Assembly: GCF_002150685.1 (NCBI RefSeq)
Contig: NZ_MSSW01000075.1
Coordinates: 1 to 48,635, forward strand
Reading direction: 5' to 3'
DNA from: Algoriphagus antarcticus
Lineage (GTDB): Bacteria; Bacteroidota; Bacteroidia; Cytophagales; Cyclobacteriaceae
DNA length: 48,635 nt
Below are positions 33,401 to 42,000 of the stretch, piece by piece; the first letter of the stretch is position 1; the number at the start of each line of letters is the position of its first letter. Made by a program: the position numbers and the translations under genes. Below the pieces are notes generated by a model. The model ran no database searches and was not told where the DNA came from. It was given only the letters and a program-made list of their open reading frames with translations.

Positions 33401-33866
33401 TATTTTAAACGATTTTGAATTACTCGTTGACGAAAAGAAAGCCCAAATAAAATTTGATGAACTCCCTGCCATTGAAGCAATCCCTTTGCAGATGAATCAG
33501 CTTTTTTACAACCTCATCAGCAACGCACTTAAATTTTCAAGGGAAGATGTGCCACCAGTGATCACCATCACATCGCGCACACTTTCTGAAAAACAAATGA
33601 AAAAATATCCCACCTTTAATCCGTCCGTATCTTATGTTGAAATTATTTTCACAGACAACGGTATCGGCTTTGAACAAAAATATTCAGAAAAAATATTTAC
33701 CATATTCCAGCGTCTGCACAACAGAGACACTTTTATCGGCACAGGCATTGGCCTGGCACTTACAAAAAAAATCACTGAAAATCACCATGGAGTAACGTTT
33801 GCAGATGGAAAAGAAAATAAAGGTGCAACGTTCCATGTGATACTTCCTTTTAAACAGTCGCACTAA
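30438..33866 (+). CDS. CheB-CheR-PAS-histidine kinase fusion
   Basis: 1142 residues from the ATG at 30438; an in-frame TTG three codons earlier is possible. Order: CheB methylesterase (about 20-195; Ser in G-A-S-A-G-G, His in V-Q-H-L-D-P-S-H, Asp in G-T-G-K-D-G-T-K-G); CheR methyltransferase (about 215-480; R-R-R-I-A-R-R, A-G-C-S-T-G-E-E near 320, S-C-R-N-V-L-I-Y); a linker; a coiled coil of repeated E-E-L-Q-S-x-N-E (about 668-750); a PAS domain (about 755-865); a HisKA with phospho-His near 915 (V-A-S-H-D-L-Q-E-P-L-R); and a HATPase (N-L-I-S-N-A-L-K near 1020, D-N-G-I-G-F near 1072, G-T-G-I-G-L-A-L near 1100). No receiver or membrane segment. The response regulator gene follows after 6 bp and is probably its partner. 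Such fusions regulate two-component output, not necessarily chemotaxis. Confidence 0.92.
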   Translation: MATLKKNKTQPPATEQNFPIVGIGASAGGLDAFRRLLTAIPESSGMAYVLVQHLDPSHESMLPEILQRVTNIPVHEITDDIHLAPNHIYIIPENKILTSTDGVLQLAPRDKNILNLSIDIFFTTLAEVHKEFAVGVILSGTGKDGTKGLKAIKEYGGISIAQDMESAGYFGMPESAINAGVVDFILAPEKIPEQLLQINSAYKTSHVFTEEKPPSKDEGDVFRQILSLLRQHSDVDFTHYKDPTLRRRIARRIAIVKKKNLTNYLKFLRIDKDEQEALFQDMLIPVTSFFRDPKTFDSLTETVFASILKNKKPDDSIRIWIAGCSTGEELYSIAICLQEFLGANPDSYRERTKIQIFASDISEKAIKKARAGVYTNADVEGLSASQLVNYFTKNNGGYEVSKLIRDMCVIAHHNFLKDPPFAKMDLISCRNVLIYMDTFLQQKAFATFHYALKENGFLLLGKSESIGASSDLFLQAAKNEKIYSRKQVTGKFRSIATEQKQESLKTKVKTVVKHEATQTDFKKSAEAIMIAKSPASVVVNEQMDIVHIHGDLTPFLQSPQGKPTHNLLSMARDGLGFELRNAIHKATKEQVAVIKENIPLKLNATMNDSDSDQDGHGKQTLVTIEIIPLTDTFERHYLIRFEKMIVPKAKDEKSASSGKTQAGEAEKRNEQLEKELALNREDMRSITEDMEAANEELQSANEELQSSNEEMQSLNEELETSKEELQSTNEELIIVNQELFDKQEQLSVARIYSDSIVSTIRHPLIVLDKDLCIKTANAAFYKKFNVDEKETEKKWFYEIQHRQFDDFKLRSLLVKVVSQKDRIDNFEIVLNLPELGERTLLMNAQQIKNEKKAEQLILLAIEDVTERKLAEQKLKTFAEELEKKVKERTAALKESNEELKQTNTQLDQFAHVASHDLQEPLRKILTFSMRLQDDYKDELNTEAKMYLNKIEGASSRMKILIKDLLNYSRLLEHEKLFVKTDLNETLKNILNDFELLVDEKKAQIKFDELPAIEAIPLQMNQLFYNLISNALKFSREDVPPVITITSRTLSEKQMKKYPTFNPSVSYVEIIFTDNGIGFEQKYSEKIFTIFQRLHNRDTFIGTGIGLALTKKITENHHGVTFADGKENKGATFHVILPFKQSH

Positions 33867-33872
33867 AGAACC

Positions 33873-34271
33873 ATGCCACAGACAATAGAGAGAAAAAATT
33901 TTATGATTATTGACGATGATGCAGATGACAGGTTCTTCTTCAAAGATGCGTTAACGAAAATGCTTAGTTCTGTAGAGTGTATAGAGGCAGATGGTCCTCA
34001 GGAAGCGTTTGAGCAATTAAGAAAAGTAACACAATTACCAGATTTTATTTTCCTTGATATAAACATGCCCCGCATGGATGGACGCGAATGTTTGAAGCAA
34101 TTAAAAAGCGATAAGAAACTCAAACATATTCCTGTCATTATGTATTCCACTTCTTTTTCCGAGGAAAGCATCAATGAATTCCACAAACTCGGAGCATTAA
34201 GCTATCTCAATAAGCCCACGGATATGAAAAAACTACCCGGGCAAATCCTTAAAGTAATCGGAGGACAGTAA
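33873..34271 (+). CDS. Single-domain response regulator (Rcp1-like)
   Basis: 132 residues: a receiver domain only. The acidic pocket is I-I-D-D-D-A-D-D, the phospho-acceptor Asp is in F-I-F-L-D-I-N-M-P-R-M-D-G (about residue 61), the Ser/Thr is in M-Y-S-T-S and the Lys is in L-N-K-P-T-D. The long loop with R-x-x-x-x-L-P-D-F before the acceptor is typical of Rcp1-type regulators that accompany phytochrome-like kinases. It begins 6 bp after the kinase stop, so the two are co-transcribed. With no output domain, it must act by protein contact. Confidence 0.9.
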   Translation: MPQTIERKNFMIIDDDADDRFFFKDALTKMLSSVECIEADGPQEAFEQLRKVTQLPDFIFLDINMPRMDGRECLKQLKSDKKLKHIPVIMYSTSFSEESINEFHKLGALSYLNKPTDMKKLPGQILKVIGGQ

Positions 34272-34292
34272 GAGTGGGCATGGGGCATTACC

Positions 34293-34331
34293 CAGTGGGC
34301 AGTTGGCAGTCATATTGCCCACTGCCCACTG
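34293..34331. terminator. Inverted repeat between convergent genes
   Basis: CAGTGGGCAGT (34293-34303) pairs perfectly with ACTGCCCACTG (34321-34331) around a 17-base loop. It sits between the convergent response regulator and agmatine deiminase genes. There is no T run, so it may be a repeat element, a 3' hairpin, or a weak terminator. Confidence 0.5.
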
Positions 34332-34339
34332 AAGACTTC

Positions 34340-35416
34340 CTACTGCACCGCCGGTTCCTGCTGACTCAGACAGTGAAAACTCCCCAAGCCCCAAATAATA
34401 TCAGTGGAATCTACTCCTACCACTTTCCTATCTGGAAAGCAATGTGAAATAATATCCAACGCCTTTTGATCCTTGTCATCACGGAAAGTAGGAACTACCA
34501 CCGCATGATTAGCAATGTAGAAATTAGCATAGGATGCGGGAAGTCGCTGGTCATCCCAGATCACAGGTGACGGCATCGGCAATTCCACCACATTGAGTTG
34601 CTTGCCGTCAGTTAGTCTCATTTTATGCAAACGGTCTAAGTTACCCTGAAGGAGTTTATAATTCTCATCTGCTATATTTTCCTCCACAGCAGTAAGCACT
34701 GTATCCTCACTTACAAATCGTGTAATATCATCGATGTGTCCGTCGGTATCATCTCCAACGATCCCATCTCCTACCCAAAGAATCTGATTCACACCGTAAT
34801 AATCCTGCAAATATCTTTCGATTTGATCTCGTCTAAGGTGCGGGTTTCTATTTTCATTGAGCAAACAAGCCTCAGAAGTCAGTAGTGTTCCTTTTCCATT
34901 AAACTCCACAGCACCTCCTTCCATGACTATATTAGGCTTGAAACATGGAATTCCCAATTCCTCGGCGATTTTGATAGGAATTTGATTATCTAGATCATGA
35001 GGCGGATATTTTTCTCCCCAAGCATTATAATTCCATTTCACCAATACCTTTTTTACATCCGCATCAGGATTGATCAAAAATGCAGGCCCATGATCTCTAC
35101 ACCATGCATCATTAGTCGGGAAAAAATGGAAACGGATATTTGCCAAATTCACACCTGCTTCTTCTAAATGTAACAAAGCAAAAGCTTTCATAGCCTCATC
35201 AGCCACGTTGATATTGACGATTTCGCCAAGAGCCACGTATTTGATGAACTCCGAATAGGGTGCAAATATAGTCTCAAGTTTCCCTGGCCATGAGCCTTCC
35301 TTATGTGGCCAACTCAGCCATGTAGCCGTATGAGGAGCAAATTCAGCCGGAAAATAGTAGCCTAATTCAGCCGGCGTTTTATCACCCAATTTTGCAAATT
35401 CAAATATATCTTTCAT
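34340..35416 (-). CDS. aguA: Agmatine deiminase
   Basis: 358 residues from the ATG at 35416. A member of the peptidyl-arginine-deiminase-like family that converts agmatine to N-carbamoylputrescine and ammonia. Key blocks: T-W-L-S-W-P near the N terminus, N-D-A-W-C-R-D-H-G-P, V-M-E-G-G-A-V-E-F, G-D-D-T-D-G-H-I-D-D and the catalytic Cys near 349 in G-S-F-H-C-L-S-Q-Q-E-P. The gene begins 6 bp after the stop of the amidase gene upstream, so the two enzymes of the agmatine-to-putrescine route are one operon. Confidence 0.93.
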   Translation of the reverse strand: MKDIFEFAKLGDKTPAELGYYFPAEFAPHTATWLSWPHKEGSWPGKLETIFAPYSEFIKYVALGEIVNINVADEAMKAFALLHLEEAGVNLANIRFHFFPTNDAWCRDHGPAFLINPDADVKKVLVKWNYNAWGEKYPPHDLDNQIPIKIAEELGIPCFKPNIVMEGGAVEFNGKGTLLTSEACLLNENRNPHLRRDQIERYLQDYYGVNQILWVGDGIVGDDTDGHIDDITRFVSEDTVLTAVEENIADENYKLLQGNLDRLHKMRLTDGKQLNVVELPMPSPVIWDDQRLPASYANFYIANHAVVVPTFRDDKDQKALDIISHCFPDRKVVGVDSTDIIWGLGSFHCLSQQEPAVQ

Positions 35417-35422
35417 CAATGT

Positions 35423-36298
35423 TTATTCTTCGTCCAGAAATCGCTTAGTAATCGGCTGATAGGAATCAATACGACGATCTCTCAAGAAAGGCCAGTGCGT
35501 ACGGTATTGATCAGATTTTGCAAAGTCAAGTTCTTCGACATGGATTTGCTCTTCCTCATGAGAAGCTTGGAAGATCACTCTTCCAAATGGATTGGATACA
35601 AATGATCCTCCCCAGAATTTCATATCCCCTTCGATGCCACAACGGTTGACCGAAACAACTGGAATCCCATTCGCAACCGAATGTGAACGCTGAATCGTCT
35701 GCCAAGCCCCGTATTGCTCATCATTAGTCAGGCCATCCTGATCCTTATGCCAGCCAATTGCCGTAGGATACACCAAAAAATCCGCTCCTTTCAAAGCCGT
35801 AATTCTCGCTGCTTCCGGATACCACTGATCCCAGCAGATCAATACGCCGATATTTCCGAATCTGGTTGGGAAAACTTTATAACCCAGATCTCCAGGAGTG
35901 AAGTAAAACTTCTCAAAATATCCAGGATCATCCGGAATATGCATTTTTCGGTATTTGCCGAGGTAGGTGCCATCCGCATCCAAAACAGCCGTCGTATTAT
36001 GATACAATCCTTCGGCTCTTTTCTCAAAAAGTGACGCAACGATCACCACTCCAAGTTCTTTTGCAAGCTCGCCAAGAGTACCTGTGGACGGACCGGGAAT
36101 AGCCTCGGCCAGTTTGAAGTTTTCGTAGTCTTCCACATCACAAAAATACAGGGAGCGAAAAAGCTCCTGAAGTACTACCACTTGGGCGCCTTTAGCCGCA
36201 GCTTCACGCACACCGGCGATAGTTTTGGTCATGTTTTCGGCCACATCCGGAGAGCAACTCAACTGGACTAAGCCCACTTTTACAGTTTTATTTGCCAA
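35423..36298 (-). CDS. aguB: N-carbamoylputrescine amidase
   Basis: 291 residues, usual length. A nitrilase-superfamily enzyme that hydrolyses N-carbamoylputrescine to putrescine, CO2 and ammonia. The Glu-Lys-Cys triad is visible: Glu 45 in V-L-Q-E-L-F, Lys in G-K-Y-R-K-M-H-I-P-D-D (near 119) and Cys in V-L-I-C-W-D-Q-W-Y-P-E (near 155). The start codon is TTG (M-A-N-K-T-V-K-V-G-L-V-Q); no in-frame ATG lies before it, and a TAA cuts the frame off upstream. A decayed copy of this 5' end at 38495 has GTG at the same place, which also suggests this start. It is followed 6 bp later by aguA. Confidence 0.93.
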   Translation of the reverse strand: MANKTVKVGLVQLSCSPDVAENMTKTIAGVREAAAKGAQVVVLQELFRSLYFCDVEDYENFKLAEAIPGPSTGTLGELAKELGVVIVASLFEKRAEGLYHNTTAVLDADGTYLGKYRKMHIPDDPGYFEKFYFTPGDLGYKVFPTRFGNIGVLICWDQWYPEAARITALKGADFLVYPTAIGWHKDQDGLTNDEQYGAWQTIQRSHSVANGIPVVSVNRCGIEGDMKFWGGSFVSNPFGRVIFQASHEEEQIHVEELDFAKSDQYRTHWPFLRDRRIDSYQPITKRFLDEE

Positions 36299-36593
36299 AA
36301 TAGTTCGGTTTATATGAATCGTTTACAAAGATACTTTTGCCTTTTGCCATTCCCAAATGGAGTTCCTCAAATTCACATTGAGGTAAATTTGAATGACAAG
36401 GATCGCTATAACTGAAGGAGGAAGGAAAAGATTCAGTGATGATAGGGTAGATTTTTGGTTGGTGGGATAAATTAGGATTATATATTGTATTTAGTTGTGG
36501 GAATGAAATCTACAAGAACATTGCAATGCCTACCACCTTAACTAGTAACGGCTTTAGGTTTTTCTTTTACAGCAATGACCATTTGCCAAGACA
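36299..36593. other. Intergenic region upstream of aguB
   Basis: About 295 bp; it must contain the aguB promoter and leader. Part of it (36380-36460) shares scattered identity with 44876-44950. No reading frame. Confidence 0.4.
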
Positions 36594-36982
36594 GGTCAAC
36601 TAATATGGGTATCTTGAATGATGACAATAGCCTTATTTTATTTGCTTATTGGGACCGAAGACGGAAGACGGAAACGCCCAATTATCAAGTAAGCGCCATT
36701 TATATTCTTGCCTCTTCTGCCTACTTGCAAACTAGTGGATAATGATATTACCTAAACTCAAATCCAATCTTGCTGTAGATGTCTGTTTCACGATGGAAAA
36801 AATGATTATTTTTTTGGAAGATGGCAGAGAAGTATCGATTCCACTCGAATGGTTTTCCAGTTTGCGAGAGGCATCCACTGAAGATTTGAATAATTGGAGG
36901 CTAATCGGCGGCGGCGAAGGAATTCATTGGGAAAGCTTGGATGAAGACTTGCTGGTAAGTGAGTTGGTGTCTTGATTTTTTT
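36594..36982 (+). repeat. Direct repeat unit, copy 1 (with intact DUF2442 gene)
   Basis: About 389 bp that recur at 38088-38475 in the same orientation with high identity. The unit starts at GGTCAACTAATATGGGTAT, contains a GACGGAAGACGGAAACGCCC segment and a DUF2442 reading frame, and ends at GGTGTCTTGATTTTTTT. In this copy the reading frame is intact. The two copies bracket the antitoxin-toxin pair. Confidence 0.9.
36742..36975 (+). CDS. DUF2442 family protein
   Basis: 77 residues. It has the DUF2442 features: a hydrophobic strand followed by L-E-D-G-R-E-V-S-I-P-L-E-W-F, then W-R-L-I-G-G-G-E-G-I-H-W-E-S-L-D-E-D-L-L-V. Proteins of this family are often encoded beside DUF4160 and other toxin-antitoxin genes, and some are thought to be antitoxins or DNA-binding partners, but no DUF4160 gene is adjacent here; the next gene pair is a different toxin-antitoxin system 180 bp downstream. 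The gene is inside the first of two direct repeats and its second copy is a pseudogene, so selection on this copy may be real but is untested. Confidence 0.85.
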   Translation: MILPKLKSNLAVDVCFTMEKMIIFLEDGREVSIPLEWFSSLREASTEDLNNWRLIGGGEGIHWESLDEDLLVSELVS

Positions 36983-37112
36983 GGTAAAACCCCTTTCAAC
37001 AATGTCAAATTGAGGAAATTTGGAAGGGCGGGTTCGGAATACCTGTAGGAAGGGAGCAAATAATTCAGGGGATTTTCAGCTACTCAATTTCAAGTTTCTA
37101 ACTTAAAATCTT

Positions 37113-37154
37113 TATATTCGTTCAAATGATAAATAATATTATCAAATGAACGAA
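37113..37154 (+). promoter_or_regulatory. Operator-promoter of the ParS-RES operon
   Basis: TTCGTTCAAATGATAA (37117-37132) and TTATCAAATGAACGAA (37139-37154) form an imperfect inverted repeat (14 of 16 positions match) and end one base before the antitoxin ATG. The heptamer CAAATGA is also present in direct orientation in both arms. TATATTCG (37113-37120), a near match to TAnnTTTG, overlaps the left arm. Antitoxins with an Xre-type domain commonly bind such a palindrome and repress their own operon. Confidence 0.7.
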
Positions 37155-37155
37155 A

Positions 37156-37602
37156 ATGGAAAAGACGATCGACAGATATCAAAAATTGAATACCGTTTTG
37201 GGCAAAGAGAATTTGAAGGATAGAGTTGACAGCCCTTACGATTTCATAACCATTGCAAACAAAGGTTTAAATTCTAATGCAATTGTACACTTCAAGGTCT
37301 ATTTCGATCTTTCCCAAAAGTTCACAGCGGCTTTGCTCAACTTATCAGAGCCGACACTCTATCGATTACAGAAATCCAGGCAGGATTTAAAAAGGAACAG
37401 TTCAGTCCAATTGCTAGAGGCTGCGGACTTGTTCTTATATGGAATCGAGGTTTTCGAGAGTAAAGAAAACTTTTTCAAATGGCTTCATCTTCCAAATACT
37501 TCTTTGGGAGATATTGAACCTCAAGAATTGATTGAAATCCCGGGTGGAATATCCAAAGTCAGAGACGTTTTAGGCAGAATCGAGCATGGCGTTTATAGTT
37601 AA
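37156..37602 (+). CDS. Antitoxin, Xre/ParS toxin-binding (MbcA-like) type
   Basis: 148 residues. The N-terminal half is helical with L-S-Q-K-F-T-A-A-L-L-N-L-S-E-P-T-L-Y-R-L, a helix-turn-helix-like region of the Xre type. The C-terminal ~60 residues form the ParS/MbcA toxin-binding domain: A-A-D-L-F-L-Y-G-I-E-V-F, K-W-L-H-L-P-N, and the highly conserved end V-L-G-R-I-E-H-G-V-Y-S. In RES-Xre pairs this protein binds and neutralises the toxin and represses the operon. It starts one base after a palindrome and stops 3 bp before the toxin gene. Confidence 0.92.
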   Translation: MEKTIDRYQKLNTVLGKENLKDRVDSPYDFITIANKGLNSNAIVHFKVYFDLSQKFTAALLNLSEPTLYRLQKSRQDLKRNSSVQLLEAADLFLYGIEVFESKENFFKWLHLPNTSLGDIEPQELIEIPGGISKVRDVLGRIEHGVYS

Positions 37603-37605
37603 CTC

Positions 37606-38058
37606 ATGAAGGTTTATAGAATTGCCGGTAAAAAATATGCCAGTGATATTTATGGATCTGGAGCAGCGATGTTTGGTGGTCGCTGGAATAGAAAAGGTTC
37701 GCCCGTGCTCTACACAGGTGAAAGCAAAGAAATAGCCCTCCTCGAACTCATCGTACATACTCCTCCAGCCATAGTTCCAGCTTTGGATCTTTTGACCATA
37801 GCCATTCCCGATGATTCAATTTTTGAAATTGAAATAAAAGATTTGCCCGATAACTGGACTAACTACCCTGCACCGTCGATTTTAGCAGAAATAGCAGAAG
37901 AATGGATAGCCTCCAATAAATCTATAGCACTGAAAGTGCCGAGCAGTGTCATTCACAGTTCAAGGAATTATATTCTGAATTGCCGACACCCAGAATACCA
38001 CGCCGTCAAAGTGATTGAACAAGTAGGCTTTCATTTTGACAAGAGGCTAATCAGGTAA
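37606..38058 (+). CDS. RES-domain toxin (NAD-targeting)
   Basis: 150 residues, typical of RES toxins. The RES domain is named for conserved Arg, Glu and Ser: here Arg 26 in F-G-G-R-W-N, Tyr 36 in V-L-Y-T-G-E, Glu 47 in E-I-A-L-L-E, and Ser in V-P-S-S-V-I (about residue 111-113). The fold resembles ADP-ribosyltransferases. Family members deplete NAD+ (degradation or phosphorolysis) or ADP-ribosylate a cell enzyme, and stop growth when not bound by the antitoxin. It lies 3 bp after the antitoxin gene in an operon. Both genes look intact. Confidence 0.9.
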   Translation: MKVYRIAGKKYASDIYGSGAAMFGGRWNRKGSPVLYTGESKEIALLELIVHTPPAIVPALDLLTIAIPDDSIFEIEIKDLPDNWTNYPAPSILAEIAEEWIASNKSIALKVPSSVIHSSRNYILNCRHPEYHAVKVIEQVGFHFDKRLIR

Positions 38059-38087
38059 GTAAAATGAAATAATTACTTTTAGGAATA

Positions 38088-38475
38088 GGTCAACTAATAT
38101 GGGTATCCGGTATGATGCCAATAGCCTTATTTTATTTGCTTATTGGGGCCGAAGACGGAAGACGGAAACGCCCAATTATCAAGTAAGCGCCATTTATATT
38201 CTTGCTTCTTCTGCCTACTTGCAAAGTAGTGGATAATGATATTACCCAAACTCAAATCCAATCTTGCGTTCTATGTCTCTTTCAAGGCTAGGGAAATGAT
38301 CATTTTTTTGGATGATGGCAGAGAGGCAAGCACTCCCCTCGAAAGGTGTTCCAGTTTGCGAGAGGCATCCACTGAAGATCTGATAACTGGAGACTAATCG
38401 GCGGTGGAGAAGGAATTCATTGGGAAAGCTTGGATGAAGACTCGCTGGTAAGTTAGTTGGTGTCTTGATTTTTTT
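38088..38475 (+). repeat. Direct repeat unit, copy 2
   Basis: Second copy of the ~389-bp unit at 36594-36982, same strand. It starts 30 bp after the RES toxin stop. The DUF2442 frame in it is broken (listed separately). Confidence 0.9.
38236..38468 (+). pseudogene. DUF2442 pseudogene
   Basis: The second copy of the DUF2442 gene. The first part is still readable (start M-I-L-P-K-L-K-S-N-L-A, then D-D-G-R-E and S-S-L-R-E-A-S-T-E-D), but one base is missing after GAAGATCTGA (near 38380) relative to the intact copy, which shifts the frame to a stop at once. In the original frame a TAG is also present at 38454. Several radical amino-acid changes (for example W to C in the E-W-F segment) agree with loss of selection. 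Confidence 0.85.
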
Positions 38476-38494
38476 AAGAAATAAATGTCTATTC

Positions 38495-38575
38495 GTCTTA
38501 CAGTTTTATTTGCCACACTAGATTCGTTTTTGATTCGTAAACAACAATACCTCTTGACTCACCAATCCCAGAATC
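38495..38575 (-). pseudogene. Decayed copy of the aguB 5' end
   Basis: About 80 bp resembling the first codons and upstream flank of aguB (36278-36360). The minus strand reads GTG-GCA-AAT-AAA-ACT-GTA, the same as the aguB start except GTG in place of TTG, and the similarity continues through the ATTCGT-like leader. It then diverges. It stands 20 bp beyond repeat copy 2. Confidence 0.65.
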
Positions 38576-38770
38576 TCAGGTTTTCAAAGCAAAAAAATTG
38601 AAGAATAAATCGAACTTGGCTCACAAAAGTATAAGTGTCAATTGTATTGGAATTTTTTGGCGAAATGAATGAAGAAGGAAGAGATGCTTTTAAAAATTGT
38701 GACTATTGGCTCCATTTAGTTAGCTAGTATTTTTAAACAAGCTAGGAACAAGTACAACTTAAAAAATAAA

Positions 38771-38932
38771 ATGCTAAATATGGAGAATAGTATACCTTAC
38801 TATATTCAGCTTTTTTATCTTAATCTCTTACGTTCAAGGCATTATGATAGGAGGGCTTTTGAAATACCTGACGTCCATAAGGCAGCATCTACGCAGTATG
38901 ATAATATAAATCAGCCATTATTGGATAAATAA
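38771..38932 (+). CDS. Possible small protein, 53 residues
   Basis: An ATG-started frame of 53 codons ending 72 bp before the PAS-kinase gene. The product has M-E-N-S-I-P-Y-Y-I-Q-L-F-Y-L-N-L and R-S-R-H-Y-D-R-R-A-F-E-I-P-D-V. No family is recognised, and there is no signal peptide or membrane segment. It could be a leader peptide, a remnant, or a chance frame. Confidence 0.25.
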   Translation: MLNMENSIPYYIQLFYLNLLRSRHYDRRAFEIPDVHKAASTQYDNINQPLLDK

Positions 38933-39004
38933 CCCATCAATCATTAGTATTAGCTTCTCATTGATTTTTGTTTTAATAAAGATTTCAAAAAAATAGTTTA
39001 TATC

Positions 39005-42000
39005 ATGGAGCAAACTCAGCTGACGAATACCTTCCTAGATCAAAGCAAAGACCTTTTTTGGATAGTCAACCTTGATTTCCAACTGATTTATGCCAATAAA
39101 AGGTACCTGAGCCTCATGAAAGAAGTGACAGGGGTGGAAAAGAAGCTGAATGAGTCTGTTTTGGTGGAAGGCTTTGGTGAGGAATTAATTGAGAAATGGA
39201 AAGCCTATTATAGCAGGGCTCTTAAAGGAGAGTATTTTGAAATTGAAGAGCATCACGCTCATCCTGAAACAAATGAAATACGATATGGTCAAATTACCTT
39301 AGAACCTTTAAGGGGAGATGATCACGAAGTTTTTGCCGTTGCTTGCCTCTCAAGAGACATTACACGCGTAGTAAAGCAAAAATCTGAAGCCAATCAAATG
39401 ATCGATTCCTCTTTAGGTGTCTTTTGTACAATCGATTACGAAGGCAATTTTGTGTATGTGAGTGCTGCTAGTGAAGTTCATTGGGGATACTTACCCGAAG
39501 AATTAGTAGGAAAAGCTTATCAGGATTTAATTTTGGAAGAAGATCTGCTCAAAACCAGTGAGATAGCTTCTGCAATTCTTAGTGGTCGGGAGGTTAAATC
39601 ATTTGTAAACCGATACAAGAAAAAAAATGGGGGCATTGCCTATAATTTATGGTCTGTCAGGTGGGATGGTGGTTCCAAACTGATGTATTGCGTGGCAAGA
39701 GATGCCAAAGAAAGAATTGAGGAGGAAGAAATAATTCAACAAAGCGAGCAACGATTTAAAGCCTTGGTTCAGCAGGGTTCTGACTTGATCGGAATCCTAG
39801 ATGGAGAAGGCAATTATATATATGTTAGTCCTACCAGCACGTCTGTTCTAGGGATCGCTCCAGAAGAATTTATCGGAAGAAATGCACTTGAATTCATCCA
39901 TCCGGATGATGTAGAACGGACTTCAGCCAGTCTGCAAAAAATAGCCACAGAAAGCAGGTTACTGCTAGAGCCCTATCGTGTTCAAAACCATCAAAAGGAA
40001 TGGAGATGGTTTGAAACGGTATTCACGAATATGTTAGACAATCCTGCTGTGAAAGGTATTGTAGGCAATTCGAGGGATATCACAGAGAAAATTGAGGAAA
40101 AACATAAACTGAAATCAGTTTCTGCAATTGCAAACATTGGTTATTGGCGTCTTGAATTAGACAGAAACACACTTAGCTGGACAGATGAAGTATACACTAT
40201 CTGGGGCAGACAAAAAGAAAGTTTTGAACTGAATTATGAGAGTTTTATAAAAACAATTCATCCTGCTGATTTACCACTTTTCGAGAAAGACCAAGAGTTA
40301 GCGTATCAAGGCTTGACTCCTCATAATCAAATTCACAGAATAATTTTACCTGATCACCAAATAAGATGGGTACATGAATTGGGAAGATTGGTCAAGGATG
40401 AGGATGGAAAGTCAATTGCATTTGAGGGGACTGTGCAAGATGTCACCAAACAAAAAGAGGAAGAGCAAAGGCTAAAACTCCTTGAAAGTGTCATCACGAA
40501 TACGAATGACGCCGTTTTAATTACCGAAGCGGAACCGTTTGACGAACCGGGCCCCAGGATAATCTATGTCAATGCCGCTTTTTCCAAAATGACGGGATAT
40601 GAAGCGCATGAAGTTATTGGCAAATCACCCCGAATGCTTCAAGGACCTAATTCCAACAAAAAAGAACTGGCAAAACTGGGCCGCGCACTCAGAAATTGGG
40701 AACCTTACGAAATAACCACTATCAACTACAAGAAAACCGGGGAAGAATTCTGGACAAACTTTACGGTGAACCCTGTAGCAAATGAAAAAGGCTGGTACAC
40801 GCACTGGATCGCCATAGAACGTGATGTGACCGACCAAAAAACCAAGGAACTTGAAAAAGATCTTATAAATGAAATAAGCGGGATTTTCAATCAAAGTACT
40901 GACCATGACTTGACAGCATGTCTAACAAAGCTGTGCCAGCATATTACCAAGTTTGGAGATTTTGATTTCGGTGAAATTTGGTTGCCAGCCATTGACGCTA
41001 ATACAATTAATCGGGTAGCAAATTGCTTCAAAAACAAGGCTGGAAATGACTTTTATGAGGCATCAAGAAATTCAAAGTCTTTAGTCCTAGGAGAGGGTAT
41101 GCCTGGCTATGTTTGGGAGAATAAGCAGACAGAGATTTGGGGGAATGGTGATAAGGAATGGCTTTTCTTCAAAAGAAAAGAAGCTGCGAAGAAGGCTGGG
41201 ATTGAAGTCCTAATGGGGGTGCCCCTCAAACATAATGAAGTGGTTATCGGTGTGCTGTTGTTGGGGACCGGAAAAGCAAAAGCGGCCTTGGCGCTTTATT
41301 CAGAGTTATTGCAAAAATTAGAGTCTACTATCGGCACTGAGCTAAGTCGAAAGAAATTGGAAATCGAATTGGCTCAGATTTTTGACTTTACTCCTGATAT
41401 CATTTGCGTAGCAGGTTTTGATGGTTACCTAAAACGGATCAACCCGGCTGGCTTAGAATTACTGGGTTATTCCTTAGAGGAAATGCGCTCACGACCGATC
41501 AGATCATTTGTACATGAGGATGATAGGTTGCAGACGAAAGAACAACAAACCCAACTATATAATGGTGGAAGACAAACACTTTTTGAAAACCGGTACATCA
41601 CCAAAGCGGGTAAAATAGTATGGTTGAGCTGGACCGCGACTTCAGCGCCGGAACATGGTATAGTGTATGCGGTCGCCAAGAACGTTACGGAGGAAAAGGT
41701 ACTAAGGGAGTTGAATCGTGAAGCTGGTAAATTGGCCCGCATAGGAAGTTGGGAGATGGATTTGATAAACCAGGATGGAGACGGCATGTACTGGTCTCCT
41801 ATGATAAGAGAAATATTGGAATTGGACGATAGCTACAATCCTACCTTGACTGGCGGCATAGAATTTCATATTGGGGAAAGCAAAGAACGAATACAGAAAG
41901 CATTGGATCTTTTAATTAAGGACGGTACTGAGTTTGATGAAGAGATATTACTGCTTACAGCTAAAGGACACGAGCGATGGAGCCGGGTCATTGGTAAAAG

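Noticed and set aside
36594..38475. Insertion sequence or composite transposon
   Set aside because: No transposase reading frame and no terminal inverted repeats are visible in the repeat units; direct repetition with a DUF2442 gene is all that can be shown.
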